From a beta proteobacterium L13 (GTDB taxonomy: Bacteria; Pseudomonadota; Gammaproteobacteria; Burkholderiales; Chromobacteriaceae), in the NCBI GenBank assembly GCA_000335715.1, contig AMYZ01000001.1, forward strand, positions 186,001 to 250,000: a stretch of DNA of 64,000 nt. The letters are read 5' to 3'. Positions 26,521 to 35,068 of this stretch are shown in pieces. The position numbers and the translations under genes are program-made. Within the stretch, counting starts at the first letter, position 1; each line of letters starts with the position of its first letter. The notes under the pieces were generated by a model, which did not search any database, had not been told where the DNA came from, and saw nothing but the letters and a program-made list of their open reading frames with translations.

Positions 26521-27471
26521 TTAATCATGCTGTTCATTTTTTATTACACCGAATTGGATAGTGACTTTTGAGCTTATTTTTGAGCGATAGAATCTATCAT
26601 TCTTCTCTTGTTGAGATTTTCTTTTGTGCAATCTGATTAGTGATTTTATTGCTGTTTCTATAAACTCATTTTTTGATTTGTAAAAATTGGGATTGTTGTT
26701 TAGGAATAAATCTAAAGTTTCATGAAGTTCTGGTGGGATTTGTACATTCATTGGTTCTTTCTTTGCAGTTAATTTTTTCTCTTCAAATGGCTTTGAGCTA
26801 TTTTTCTCGTAGCTATCTCTTATTGAATCGAATAGATTGGCATTTCTCTTTTCTGATAGCATGAGACTTTCGTATATATGATCTTCGTTTTCTTGTACAA
26901 TATTTTTTATGCCAGTCTTCAGGATTCTACTGTTTAGATAATGTGCTACGTAGGCTATTTTTCTGTCTGTTATTGATTTTTTCTCCGATTTAATCCATTG
27001 CCTAAGCTGTCTTCTGAATGTAACGTGTCTTCCCCATAGTTGGCATAAATTCTCCATGAACTTTATTCTGTCTAGATGACTTAAGGGGACTGTGTCAAAG
27101 TATGCTCGCAGCTTTGTTTGTCCGTTGAGATTTGTTTCGTAAAATGGGTATTTTATTTTATTTTCTTTGAATAGCTGGCTCATTGATAATTTTATCATGA
27201 GATTATAGTCATATTCGTATGTAATAATTTCTTTGGGTAAAGTTAGCTTGTCGTAGGAATTGAGCCGTGTTGTGTCAAGCCACCCTGCGAATCTGTGCTC
27301 CCCACGCTCGTACAGCGCTGCTATGACCTGCTTAACATCGTCCTCCTTGAGTCGTCTGTTCTGATCTACAGACCGAGCCTTCATTTCCGCAAATAAAGCA
27401 GTCATATCTGGTTCTATCGCTTGAATGATTGCGAGCGAATTGCTGAATCGCTGGTCATTAAATTTTTCCAT
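26521..27471 (-). CDS. A+T-rich mobile-element protein with ribbon-helix-helix-like C-terminus
   Basis: A 316-residue protein of unknown function, encoded in much more A+T-rich DNA than the rest of the window. AGGTG lies just before the ATG. The first 220 residues are charged and helical (LFAEMKARSVDQNRRLKEDDVKQVIAALYERGE; later WGRHVTFRRQLRQWIKSEKK). Residues about 240-285 read like a ribbon-helix-helix unit: a short strand (PMNVQIPPELHE), a helix, then KSKNEFIETAIKSLIRLHK. It would then bind DNA, and three 14-nt iterons lie just upstream of its start. It diverges from alpA. It resembles no integrase or relaxase I know. Confidence 0.7.
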   Translation of the reverse strand: MEKFNDQRFSNSLAIIQAIEPDMTALFAEMKARSVDQNRRLKEDDVKQVIAALYERGEHRFAGWLDTTRLNSYDKLTLPKEIITYEYDYNLMIKLSMSQLFKENKIKYPFYETNLNGQTKLRAYFDTVPLSHLDRIKFMENLCQLWGRHVTFRRQLRQWIKSEKKSITDRKIAYVAHYLNSRILKTGIKNIVQENEDHIYESLMLSEKRNANLFDSIRDSYEKNSSKPFEEKKLTAKKEPMNVQIPPELHETLDLFLNNNPNFYKSKNEFIETAIKSLIRLHKRKSQQEKNDRFYRSKISSKVTIQFGVIKNEQHD

Positions 27472-27589
27472 GCATCACCTATTGATAGTTAATATCATTG
27501 CATAATGATTGGTTTTGCTTGTAGTACTTGTTTAATGTGAATGTATACAATTCTTGTAAACAAAACTGGTTCATGTTGCTAGTTTTTTT

Positions 27590-27631
27590 TACTAGTATCT
27601 TGCTACTAGTATGGTCCTACTAGCATCATTT
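27590..27631. repeat. Three 14-nt iterons between the RHH-like gene and alpA
   Basis: TACTAGTAT starts at 27590 and 27604 and TACTAGCAT at 27618, an exact 14-nt period. A weaker CTAGT lies one unit earlier. The core is itself palindromic (ACTAGT). The array is in the divergent promoter region, 120 bp upstream of one gene and 150 bp upstream of the other. This 308-bp gap otherwise holds only A+T-rich DNA and a 7-bp inverted repeat (TTGTTTA 27528, TAAACAA 27557). Confidence 0.75.
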
Positions 27632-27779
27632 TTATAACTCAGCTATTGGTTCTAGGCAAAGAATATGTGGTTGACAGCACACTTTTCTACTATGTGACAG
27701 CTTGCAAGATAAGCTGCTTAGTTCGGTAAAATTTTACACAGCTTCATCCATGGTGTGTTCTAACCCACAGGTGACCACC

Positions 27780-27965
27780 ATGAAGATCCTTCGCATCAAA
27801 CAAGTCATGGCAATGACAGGCCTTGCCCGCTCCACTATCTACAAGTACATCAAGGATGGTGGCTTCCCGAAATCGGTTAAGCTAAGTGTACGGGCGGTCG
27901 GCTGGGTGCAATCCGACATCGAGGTTTGGATCCTTTCTAAGCTGTCCAGCCGTGACGAATGCTGA
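27780..27965 (+). CDS. AlpA-family regulator (MerR-like winged helix)
   Basis: A 61-residue DNA-binding protein. The start at 27780 (MKILRIKQVMAMTGLARSTIYKYI) has AGGTG nine bases upstream; the longer frame from 27702 is not supported. The sequence is a textbook AlpA: a helix-turn-helix (VMAMTGLARSTIYKYIKDGGFPKSVKL) and the wing with VGWVQSDIEVWI. AlpA proteins activate excision or integrase genes of P4-like prophages and integrative elements. None of those targets is visible here, so the element is incomplete or unusual. A terminator follows at once. Confidence 0.9.
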   Translation: MKILRIKQVMAMTGLARSTIYKYIKDGGFPKSVKLSVRAVGWVQSDIEVWILSKLSSRDEC

Positions 27966-28021
27966 CCAGCTCCCAAGGTTGTGGCATGGCCAGCCGGTTG
28001 TTCAGTGCTGCTAGGCTTGCT

Positions 28022-28053
28022 AAACAGAGGGCGGATGCGCCCTCTGTTTTTTT
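28022..28053 (+). terminator. Rho-independent terminator of alpA
   Basis: AAACAGAGGGCG (28022-28033) pairs with CGCCCTCTGTTT (28038-28049) around GATG, followed by four more T. Confidence 0.93.
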
Positions 28054-28188
28054 GCCTGATATGATTTAACTTAGTAGTTCTGATAGAGCACACTTTGTGC
28101 TTTGCTCTGAATGTATATATCTAATGCAAGCAATCTTGCTGTTTGGGCTGTGATTTTGTGTAGGGTATAATAGTATCTAGCAAATAAG

Positions 28189-28286
28189 TACTATCAGGTA
28201 CTCTACTGGCAGATATCCACTACCAGGTACCTATCCCTAAGTAACCATCCCTAAGTCTTCAGTCTCAAGTATCCATCCATAACCTG
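28189..28286. repeat. Iteron-like array in front of the Gp2-like genes
   Basis: Pyrimidine-rich units recur at roughly 14-nt steps. CTATCAGGTAC (28191) and CTACCAGGTAC (28220) match at ten of eleven bases. CTATCCCTAAGT (28231), CCATCCCTAAGT (28245), a weak unit at 28259 and CCATCCATAA (28273) keep a 14-nt register. No gene covers 28054-28482. An array like this upstream of a replication-type protein suggests an origin or operator; that is inference. Confidence 0.55.
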
Positions 28287-28482
28287 CAGAGTGATCTCAA
28301 TCATCACCCTTAGCCAGAGTTGATGCTAAGCGATCTATGATCAGCACTGTGTTTGTCACGCAGAGCAATTCATCATGCTGTGCACCGGCAGAGTCAACTC
28401 TTGGATCAATACACAGCCATGCTACCGAGCATGGGCTGATGGGCGTTTAGATCTTCCCCGATTGTTTCCCTTAAGCAGATCC

Positions 28483-28521
28483 AGCATGCAGGCAGTATCG
28501 CTAAGATTAACTGCCTGATGC
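28483..28521. repeat. Inverted repeat, 13-bp arms with one bulge
   Basis: AGCATGCAGGCAGT (28483-28496) faces ACTGCCTGATGCT (28510-28522, last base beyond the span) across a 13-nt loop, with one unpaired G. No T-run follows, so it is not a terminator. It lies between the iteron-like array and the Gp2-like genes. I see no credible gene in 28523-28909. G-rich tracts occur at 28740-28759 and 28803-28820. Confidence 0.6.
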
Positions 28522-28909
28522 TATGCCTCGTCTCGTATTCTTCAATGGTCCCTTTAGCTTTTTATCTGCGTTGACCGTTGATGAGCATCCTGTAGCAGAT
28601 CAGTCTGGTATCGGTCATTATCCTGCGATACCTCTTAGCTTGATCATGCTCTGCCATTCATTGGCTTTGGTGGCCATGAATACCAGCTTTATCATCTTGG
28701 TTATTTACGAGATTAAGCAGGTGAAATAGAAAGTGAACGGTGGGGGAAGGGAAAGGGTATTCCCAGGCTAGCAGGCCATCATCTGGGTAGATTGGCCTGT
28801 GCGGGTAAGGGGTAGGGGGCAAGGTCGTGCAGTCGCTGCTATTGGGCTTGGCAGGGCTGCAATACGCTCAGCACCAGATGGCTGTATCGACCAGCGTGTG
28901 GTCTGCTTC

Positions 28910-28964
28910 AGTAAAAATTTACAGTGTTCGTGATCGTGTGAGACCAACCATCAGAAGCACTCAC
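28910..28964 (+). promoter_or_regulatory. Duplicated leader, copy 1 (Gp2-like gene)
   Basis: From AGTAAAAATTTACAGTGTTC to TCAC just before the ATG, this leader matches the one at 29639-29693 base for base at most positions: AGTAAAAA, TACAGTGTTC, TGTGA, AACC, CAG, TCACATG. ACAGTGTTC lies 44 bases before the start codon here and 45 there. It does not encode a conserved peptide, so it is a cis element. The two leaders lie 730 bp apart. Confidence 0.75.
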
Positions 28965-29612
28965 ATGACACGTCATCCCGAGAACCGTAACTTACGTCTG
29001 CACTACGAAGACACCTTCCATAATCTGCCAGTGCTGGCCAGTGACGATAGGCCGCTGGTGGCAAACTATCTGGAGACCATGGAGCAGGTCATTGACCAGG
29101 CGATGGAAGATTATTCCCGAGTCTTTGTCTTCAGGCTAGATCTTCGCTTTCCCTACGACTACGACCAAGACGTCAGCAACAACACAATCAGGCGTTTCCT
29201 CGACTCATTCACGGCCAAGCTTGAAGCCAGTGAACAGCGCAAGCGATCAAGCTTACGTGTGCACGATAACCGTGTTCGCTACCTATGGGCTCGGGAGCAG
29301 GTGTCATCAGATCACCCCCATTACCATCTGGCGATCTTGCTCAATGGACATGCTTACCGACGAGTCGGCAGCTACATGGCAGAGCACGGCCTTGCAAGAG
29401 CGATCAAAGATGCTTGGGGGCGTGCTTTAGAGCTCGATGAGCGGGGTGACCATGAGGGGCTGGTTTCGTACCCAAGGGATAGCGAATTCATTCTGACACG
29501 TGACGATGAGCGTACCCGCCATAGTTGCTTCAGTCGGCTGAGCTACCTTTGCAAGGTAGCAAGCAAGCGCTACGGAGATCGTAGCCGTAACTTTGGCTAC
29601 AGCACCAGATAA
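28965..29612 (+). CDS. Inovirus Gp2 / YagK-YfjJ-like protein
   Basis: A 215-residue protein of the YagK/YfjJ C-terminal (Inovirus Gp2-like) family, linked to replication in some filamentous phages and carried by prophage-like islands. The start at 28965 (MTRHPENRNLRL) is chosen because the duplicated leader ends there in both genes. Hallmarks: VFVFRLDLRFPYDYD, then DHPHYHLAILLNGHAYRRVGSY with the His-x-His pair, IKDAWGRAL, and a C-terminal SYLCKVASKRYGDRSRNFG. The ribosome site is weak. A hairpin (AAGGGG/CCCCTT) follows the stop. Its activity is untested in this setting. Confidence 0.85.
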   Translation: MTRHPENRNLRLHYEDTFHNLPVLASDDRPLVANYLETMEQVIDQAMEDYSRVFVFRLDLRFPYDYDQDVSNNTIRRFLDSFTAKLEASEQRKRSSLRVHDNRVRYLWAREQVSSDHPHYHLAILLNGHAYRRVGSYMAEHGLARAIKDAWGRALELDERGDHEGLVSYPRDSEFILTRDDERTRHSCFSRLSYLCKVASKRYGDRSRNFGYSTR

Positions 29613-29638
29613 GGGGAGGGGGCAACCCCTTCACTTGA

Positions 29639-29693
29639 GTAAAAAAATACAGTGTTCATTAACCATGTGACTACAACCCACCAGGGCAATCAC
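29639..29693 (+). promoter_or_regulatory. Duplicated leader, copy 2 (degenerate Gp2-like gene)
   Basis: Second copy of the leader at 28910-28964, ending in ATCACATGGCAC against CTCACATGACAC. Conservation is strongest at AGTAAAAA, TACAGTGTTC and the last 20 bases before the ATG. It follows the hairpin after the first gene, so it may hold its own promoter or a shared translational signal. Confidence 0.72.
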
Positions 29694-30203
29694 ATGGCAC
29701 ACCTAGCATCGAACCAGATCTCTTCCCATCAGCAGATCGTCACCACAGATCAGTACCACTACCTGGCAGCGCAGCACCAAGAGATTGCACAGACCAAAGT
29801 AAGCTACGGTACAGCGATGGTGGTATCGCTAGAGCTTTACTTGCCGCAAGGCAGCCTGGCACCTAGCCTCAGCCGTAGTAACGACATGATTGAACGTTTT
29901 CTGGAATGCCTGCAGGGATCTATCGACCACGCCATGATCAGTCGGTCAAAGCTTGAGGGGCATCCGCTTCATTGCCGTGTGCGGCATGCATGCCAGTGCA
30001 TCATGGCTGACGATGAACAGCCCGCCTTCGAGATGACGCTTTGCCTGAATCCCGACGCATTCAATGGCCTGGGTCTGCTGGACATGACAGGCAGGGGCTT
30101 AATGTCGCAGATCAAACAGGCCTGGACCAAGACGCTGGGTATCTCGTTAAGTCAGGCTGCTGAACTGGTTAGATCTGGGCAACCTAGTGTGGCTTACCCT
30201 TAA
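29694..30203 (+). CDS. Degenerate Gp2-like paralogue
   Basis: A 169-residue protein that aligns with the first Gp2-like protein along its middle: VVSLELYLPQ with VFRLDLRFPY, SNDMIERFLECLQ with SNNTIRRFLDSFT, and GLMSQIKQAWTKTLGIS with GLARAIKDAWGRALEL. Where the first has HPHYHLAILLN, this one has QPAFEMTLCLN, so both histidines are lost, and the C-terminal SYLCK region is missing. It may be a regulatory or decoy partner, or simply decaying. It has its own copy of the leader. A diverged copy of its 3' end recurs at 41104-41280. Confidence 0.65.
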   Translation: MAHLASNQISSHQQIVTTDQYHYLAAQHQEIAQTKVSYGTAMVVSLELYLPQGSLAPSLSRSNDMIERFLECLQGSIDHAMISRSKLEGHPLHCRVRHACQCIMADDEQPAFEMTLCLNPDAFNGLGLLDMTGRGLMSQIKQAWTKTLGISLSQAAELVRSGQPSVAYP

Positions 30204-30277
30204 ACCAGAATGTAAGCGAGCACCGTGCATGTCAGCGCAGGTCGAAATATCTCGCAATCTAGGTCGCAGGTATTGAA
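30097..30277 (+). repeat. Direct repeat, copy A, at the left edge of the metal cargo
   Basis: The last 82 bases of similarity within the second Gp2-like gene (30097-30178, ending TTAGATCTGG) and a downstream block CTAGGTCGCAGGTATTGAA (30259-30277) both recur in the same order, spacing and orientation at 41104-41280. Together the two copies bracket the genes from 30325 to 40928. Confidence 0.75.
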
Positions 30278-30324
30278 GCCACTGGCTAGAGCTGTTTTTG
30301 TTTGCTGATTCAGTCGGCTAACTA

Positions 30325-31692
30325 TCAGTTAGGAAACCGCAAGGTAAAGCAATTCACACCCGCGGCTGAGTCGACGGTAATGTGCCCACCGTGCAGCTCG
30401 ACAATCGACCGGGTAATGGCCAAGCCCAAGCCTGCGCCATCGGACTCCCCCGCGACGCGTGCAGGGTCTGCGCGGTAGAACCTGTCAAACAATCGGGGGA
30501 TGACCGCTTCGGATATGGCGTCCCCTTCGTTGCGTACCTGGAGGGCCCAGCCGGTAGCGTCTTCTGCCATGACGATGCTGACGACACTACCGGGATAGGC
30601 GTGGCGCAGTGCGTTGGACAGTAGGTTGCTGAGTGCCCGTCTCAGCATCAGACGGTCACCTTGCAACTGACCGTGACCAGCTTGCTGCAAGCGGATGTCT
30701 TTCTCTTCTGCTAGCGCGTCGTAAAACTCGAACAGTGCCGCGACTTCATCCTCGATGACAATCGTCTCGCGGCTAGGCAAAACCAGCCCATGCTCGGCTT
30801 TCGCCAGAAAGAGCATGTCAGACACGGTGCGGGCAAGGCGCTGAAACTCTTCTGCATTGGATGCCAGTATTTCCCGGTACGCTTCCGCGCTACGCGGTTG
30901 TGCGATGGCGACCTGGGTTTCGGTCAGCAGATTGCTGATGGGCGTGCGCAGCTCATGCGCCAGATCGGAAGAAAATTCAGACAGTTTGTGGAAGTCGTTC
31001 TGCAGCCGGCGCAACATGGCATTGAGGGTGTGCGCCAAATCGGCCATTTCTGGAGGCACCGAGTCAACCGGCATTTGTGCGTCCAGATGTTGCCCGGTGA
31101 TTTCTTGCGCTTTGGCTTTCATGTCACGCAGCGGGGCCAGACCATTGTGCGCCACCCACCAGGCCAGTAAACCGCCCAATAAAGCCGAGAAAACGATGTA
31201 TCCCAGCAGTGAGTGGCCGACGGTATGCATGAAGTGCTCATGCCTTTTGGTGTCAATCACGGCGCAGATGGTCAGCTCGGTCCGTTGCTGGTCGGCCAGT
31301 TGCCCTGTACCGCACAGGCCATGGTAGTTGGCGCCCTTGTGCTGCCAGCTCTGCATGCTCTGGTTGGTGCTGGGCCGGGTATCGGGAAAGTAAAATCCTG
31401 CTGGCACGGGGGAGGTGTACACCGGGTAGCCCAGGCGCTGTAATTGCACGTAAAGGTCTCGGTGGTTATGTACCACGTCATCGAGCCGGGTAGCCAAAGC
31501 GCCAAGGTTGGCCGTGGTGCGCATGACTTCCTGAATCAGGCCAATCTTGTCGCGCAGGTCATCTGCATCTTGCTCATCGAAGTGGCGATTCACCATCACG
31601 CCGACCAACACGCCCAGGCCTGCTAGTAACAGAACGGAGACTAGCGCGTACAGCAATGTCAGTCTGGCGGTGAGTGACAGACGGTACGTCAT
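30325..31692 (-). CDS. cusS: Heavy-metal sensor histidine kinase, CusS/CopS type
   Basis: A 455-residue inner-membrane kinase. Transmembrane segments lie near residues 12-34 and 160-182 and enclose the periplasmic metal-sensing domain of about 125 residues. HAMP follows, then the phospho-accepting His in [23 protein letters not shown]. The N box is [19 protein letters not shown] and the G boxes are GDAISE... and [19 protein letters not shown]. It overlaps the response-regulator gene by four bases (ATGA), giving a two-component operon. The adjacent copper-handling genes run divergently, so copper or silver is the likely signal. Confidence 0.92.
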   Translation of the reverse strand: MTYRLSLTARLTLLYALVSVLLLAGLGVLVGVMVNRHFDEQDADDLRDKIGLIQEVMRTTANLGALATRLDDVVHNHRDLYVQLQRLGYPVYTSPVPAGFYFPDTRPSTNQSMQSWQHKGANYHGLCGTGQLADQQRTELTICAVIDTKRHEHFMHTVGHSLLGYIVFSALLGGLLAWWVAHNGLAPLRDMKAKAQEITGQHLDAQMPVDSVPPEMADLAHTLNAMLRRLQNDFHKLSEFSSDLAHELRTPISNLLTETQVAIAQPRSAEAYREILASNAEEFQRLARTVSDMLFLAKAEHGLVLPSRETIVIEDEVAALFEFYDALAEEKDIRLQQAGHGQLQGDRLMLRRALSNLLSNALRHAYPGSVVSIVMAEDATGWALQVRNEGDAISEAVIPRLFDRFYRADPARVAGESDGAGLGLAITRSIVELHGGHITVDSAAGVNCFTLRFPN

Positions 31693-32375
31693 GCATCCGT
31701 CTCCGGCACTTCCAGTACGTAACCCATGCCGCGTACGGTATGAATGAGTTTGGGTTCGAAGCCGTCATCAATTTTTACCCGCAACCGGCGTACGGCCACA
31801 TCGATGACATTTGTATCGCTATCGAAATTCATGTCCCACACTTGGGAAGCGATCAGGCTGCGCGGCAGGACCTCGCCTTGGCGGCGCATCAGGAGCTCCA
31901 GCAAGCCGAACTCTTTGGCTGTCAACGTAATCCGCTTGCCTTCGCGGCAGACCCGTCGCCGTAGCAGGTCCAGCTCCAGCCCGGCAATCTGCAACGTTGT
32001 CGTCTCTTGCTGGCTGCGACCACGGCGCAAGATGGTGCGTACCCTGGCCAGCAATTCTGCGAACGAAAAGGGTTTGACCAGATAATCGTCTGCGCCCAGC
32101 TCCAGGCCCTTGACCCGGTCCTCCACCTGGTCGCGTGCAGTCAGGAAGAGGGTCGGCATGGTTTTATGCCGCAGCCGCAACTGCGTCAGCACTTGCCAAC
32201 CATCCATGGTCGGCAGCATCACGTCCAGAATCAGCAGGTCATACATCCCCTCCAGGGCAAGGTAAAACCCCTCCTGCCCGTCTTGTGCCAGATCCACCGT
32301 AAAGCCGGCCTCGCGTAGCCCCTGGCGCAAATACTCCCCGGTCTTGAGTTCGTCTTCGACAATCAGAATTTTCAT
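31689..32375 (-). CDS. cusR: Heavy-metal response regulator, CusR/CopR type (OmpR family)
   Basis: A 228-residue activator. The ATG at 32375 ([20 protein letters not shown]) follows GGGAA; the frame to 32408 is not needed. The receiver domain has the acidic pair ED, the phospho-Asp in [13 protein letters not shown], and K in DYLVKPFSF. The C-terminal winged helix includes [25 protein letters not shown] and [27 protein letters not shown]. It should bind the dyad at 32432-32457 and drive the divergent copper genes and possibly its own operon. Confidence 0.93.
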   Translation of the reverse strand: MKILIVEDELKTGEYLRQGLREAGFTVDLAQDGQEGFYLALEGMYDLLILDVMLPTMDGWQVLTQLRLRHKTMPTLFLTARDQVEDRVKGLELGADDYLVKPFSFAELLARVRTILRRGRSQQETTTLQIAGLELDLLRRRVCREGKRITLTAKEFGLLELLMRRQGEVLPRSLIASQVWDMNFDSDTNVIDVAVRRLRVKIDDGFEPKLIHTVRGMGYVLEVPETDA

Positions 32376-32431
32376 CGCCATTCCCGTATCAAGCCGACAG
32401 TTTGCCATTTCCCGCGATGGAATGCGCCAGA

Positions 32432-32457
32432 TGACAGATTTGTAATCTGACTGTCAG
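32432..32457. promoter_or_regulatory. Cop/cus-box-like operator between cusR and the copper genes
   Basis: A nested dyad: TGACAG and CTGTCA outside, CAGATT-TGT-AATCTG inside. It sits in the divergent intergenic region, 57 bp from the cusR start and 105 bp from the TolC-like gene. The TGTAATCTG core resembles copper-responsive OmpR-type boxes. Confidence 0.7.
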
Positions 32458-32562
32458 TTTGTTGTTGGCTGCCGTCGGCCAGACTAGGCGTACTGAATAC
32501 GGACCTGATTTTCTGCCAACGCGACGCAAGGTTTGGGCGGTGGCAGAAAAGGAGAGTGGAGT

Positions 32563-33645
32563 ATGAATAAACACACAACATGGCTGGCCATCCTGCCACT
32601 GCTGGCCAGCCTGGCGCATGCACAGCAAGCCCCGGAAAGCGAGTGGCGGCAAGCCAACCGGCGCGTGGCCGAATTCCCGCGTGGGCATGCAGATGTTTTG
32701 AAATGGGAACAGCAGCAGGCAGTCGCTGCCGTGCCGACTGTCACCAACGCTGCCCCATTGCGGATTGGGCAACTCGCCGAGGGGGTACGCCTGGCTTGGC
32801 AAGCTCATCCTGAGCTGGCGAGATCACTGAACCAACTTGGCGCCGAGCAAACCGAGCTGCTAGCGACTGGGCAGTGGCAGGCCTTGTCGCTGACACAGTT
32901 ACGCCGAGTGGAAGACGCCGCAGAACTGATCGAGATTGCTCATGGTTCGCGCAAGGTTCTGCTAGCCGCTGTTGCCGCTACACAAGTGCAGCCGTATCAG
33001 CATCAAATCCTGAAGGCCGCCGAAGCCGCATCCGAGCTGGGTGAGCGTATGGCGAAAACCGGTAACTGGAGCCAGCTACAGGCGGCGCAGCGGCAGCTGA
33101 TTCATCTTGATGCGCAGCAACAGTGGCAGCGCGACCAGTATGCCGTGGCGCAGAACGAGATGGCGCTACTCAAGACAATACAGCAATGGGCTCGCACCAC
33201 CCCACCCAGCTTGCAGCTGCCGACCGCACTACCCGAACTGCCGGTTACCCCAGTGAGCGAGCAAGCCATGCAAAGCCGGCTGGCTCAGGTGCGAGATACG
33301 CTGCCTCACCGTGAAAAAGTCACCGCGCTTCCCAATGCAGAGATGGCTTACCGCGCCTACCGTACCGCCCATGCGCTGGCTAGCAAACAGCAGCAGATAC
33401 TGACATTGAAGCAGTTTGTGTATGACGAAACGGTGCTGCGATACAACGGCATGCTGATGAATACCTGGGAATTGCTGGACGAGGCGCGAGCCTTGGCGGA
33501 AGCAAAGGTCCGGGCCATCAACGCCATTCGCGACTTCTGGCTGGCAGAGGCAGACCTGCAACTGGTTCTGCTGGGTGGACAGCCCGAAAGCTTTGTAACG
33601 TTGGCCGCAGGCAGCGGCGATAGCCCTGCTGCTGCGGGACATTGA
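32563..33645 (+). CDS. TolC-like outer-membrane efflux family protein of the copper cluster
   Basis: A 360-residue exported protein. The start at 32563 (MNKHTTWLAILPLLASLAHA-QQ) has GGAG upstream and gives a clean signal peptide with AHA|Q cleavage. The rest is long alpha-helical hairpins rich in Ala, Gln and Leu, ending in RYNGMLMNTWELLDEARALAEAKVRAINAIRDFWLAEADLQLVLLGG, typical of TolC-type proteins found with copper oxidases. It is shorter than TolC (about 470), so whether it forms a channel is open. It is the first gene of the copper operon; the multicopper oxidase starts 11 bp after it. Confidence 0.72.
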   Translation: MNKHTTWLAILPLLASLAHAQQAPESEWRQANRRVAEFPRGHADVLKWEQQQAVAAVPTVTNAAPLRIGQLAEGVRLAWQAHPELARSLNQLGAEQTELLATGQWQALSLTQLRRVEDAAELIEIAHGSRKVLLAAVAATQVQPYQHQILKAAEAASELGERMAKTGNWSQLQAAQRQLIHLDAQQQWQRDQYAVAQNEMALLKTIQQWARTTPPSLQLPTALPELPVTPVSEQAMQSRLAQVRDTLPHREKVTALPNAEMAYRAYRTAHALASKQQQILTLKQFVYDETVLRYNGMLMNTWELLDEARALAEAKVRAINAIRDFWLAEADLQLVLLGGQPESFVTLAAGSGDSPAAAGH

Positions 33646-33656
33646 AAGGATAAGGC

Positions 33657-35045
33657 ATGAGTATTGATCAATCCCGCCGCCAATTTTTTGCGGGCGCTGC
33701 CACCGCCGTCGTTGGTGCTACTGTCGCCCGTTCGGCACTGGCTGCGTTACCGGAGCCCGTCATTCAGACCTCGGTAGAAACCGCGCCACCACTGATTCCC
33801 GATACCGGCCGCCCGTACAACCCGGTGGTGACCCTTAATGGCTGGACGCTACCCTGGCGAATGAACAATGGCGTAAAGGAGTTTCACCTGGTCGCCGAGC
33901 CGGTAGAACGCGAAATGGCACCCGGCTTTACTGCCCAGCTGTGGGGCTACAACGGGCAGAGCCCGGGGCCGACCATTGAGGTTGTCGAAGGTGACCGCGT
34001 ACGTATCTTCGTCACCAACAAGTTGCCGGAGCATACCAGCGTGCACTGGCATGGCCAGCGCCTGCCTAACGGCATGGACGGGGTGTCCGGGCTGACCCAG
34101 CGCAGCATTAAACCCGGTAAAACCTTTGTTTACGAGTTCGAAGCACGGCGCCCGGGGACATTCATGTACCACCCGCATGCCGATGAAATGGTGCAGATGG
34201 CCATGGGCATGCATGGTTTCTGGGTCACCCACCCCAAGGGCAAACACCCGCTGATCGACGAGGTCGACCGCGACTTCTGCTTCCTGCTTAATTCCTTTGA
34301 TGTAGAGCCCGGCAGTAAGACGCCCAAGGTCAATACCATGACCGATTTCAATATATGGGCGTGGAACAGCCGCATCTTCCCGGGTATCGATTCGCTGAAT
34401 GTGCGCCTGAACGACAAGGTGCGCATCCGGGTGGGTAACCTGACCATGACCAACCACCCGATCCACCTGCATGGTCACGAGTTCCTGGTGACCGGCACCG
34501 ATGGCGGGCCAACACCCAAATCCACCCGCTGGTACGAAGTCACCACTGATATTGCCGTCGGCCAGATGCGCCAACTGGAGTTCATAGCGGACGAGGAAGG
34601 CGATTGGGCCATCCATTGCCACAAAAGCCACCACACCATGAATGCCATGGGGCATGACGTACCAAACATGATTGGTATCGATCACCGGGGCCTGGTGGGC
34701 AAGATCCAGCAAGTAGCACCGGATTACATGCTGATGGGCGAGCGTGGCATGGCGGATATGGGGGAGATGGAAATGCCGATTCCCGATAACACCGCGCCCA
34801 TGATGACCGGGCAAGGCCCGTTTGGCTCGCTGGAGATGGGGGGCATGTTCAGCGTGCTGAAGGTGCGCAAAGACCAGCCTGCCGGCAGCTACAAAGACCC
34901 GGGCTGGTTTCAGCATCCTGCGGGTACGGTGGCGTACGAATACCGGGGGGAACTGCCCGCTGCCTCACGTCAGCCCGCTGCGGCCAACCCAGCCGCTGCC
35001 ACGGTAAAAGCCAAAAAACCGGGGACGACGCCCGGTCACCATTAA
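33657..35045 (+). CDS. Multicopper oxidase, Tat-exported
   Basis: A 462-residue periplasmic oxidase, probably oxidising Cu(I) to less toxic Cu(II). The twin-arginine signal is SRRQFFAGAATAVVGATVARSALA. Copper ligands of the three-domain laccase type are all visible: SVHWHG, MYHPHAD, NHPIHLHGHEF and IHCHKSHHTMNAMGH, the last carrying the type-1 copper Cys, His and Met. A Met-rich stretch (MADMGEMEMP...MMTGQG...LEMGGMF) resembles the copper-binding inserts of CueO and CopA. Its tail is Ala/Pro/Lys-rich. It lies between the TolC-like and cupredoxin genes in one operon. Confidence 0.93.
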   Translation: MSIDQSRRQFFAGAATAVVGATVARSALAALPEPVIQTSVETAPPLIPDTGRPYNPVVTLNGWTLPWRMNNGVKEFHLVAEPVEREMAPGFTAQLWGYNGQSPGPTIEVVEGDRVRIFVTNKLPEHTSVHWHGQRLPNGMDGVSGLTQRSIKPGKTFVYEFEARRPGTFMYHPHADEMVQMAMGMHGFWVTHPKGKHPLIDEVDRDFCFLLNSFDVEPGSKTPKVNTMTDFNIWAWNSRIFPGIDSLNVRLNDKVRIRVGNLTMTNHPIHLHGHEFLVTGTDGGPTPKSTRWYEVTTDIAVGQMRQLEFIADEEGDWAIHCHKSHHTMNAMGHDVPNMIGIDHRGLVGKIQQVAPDYMLMGERGMADMGEMEMPIPDNTAPMMTGQGPFGSLEMGGMFSVLKVRKDQPAGSYKDPGWFQHPAGTVAYEYRGELPAASRQPAAANPAAATVKAKKPGTTPGHH

Positions 35046-35068
35046 CCACACCATCAGGAATAGACCAC

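Noticed and set aside
28189-28286. CRISPR array
   Set aside because: The units are about 14 nt, degenerate and contiguous. There are no identical 28- to 37-nt repeats with unique spacers and no cas genes nearby.
28523-28729. A 68-codon frame with a hydrophobic C-terminus before the Gp2-like gene
   Set aside because: No ribosome site and no recognisable sequence; it starts directly after the inverted repeat in decayed-looking DNA. Coding is possible but unsupported.
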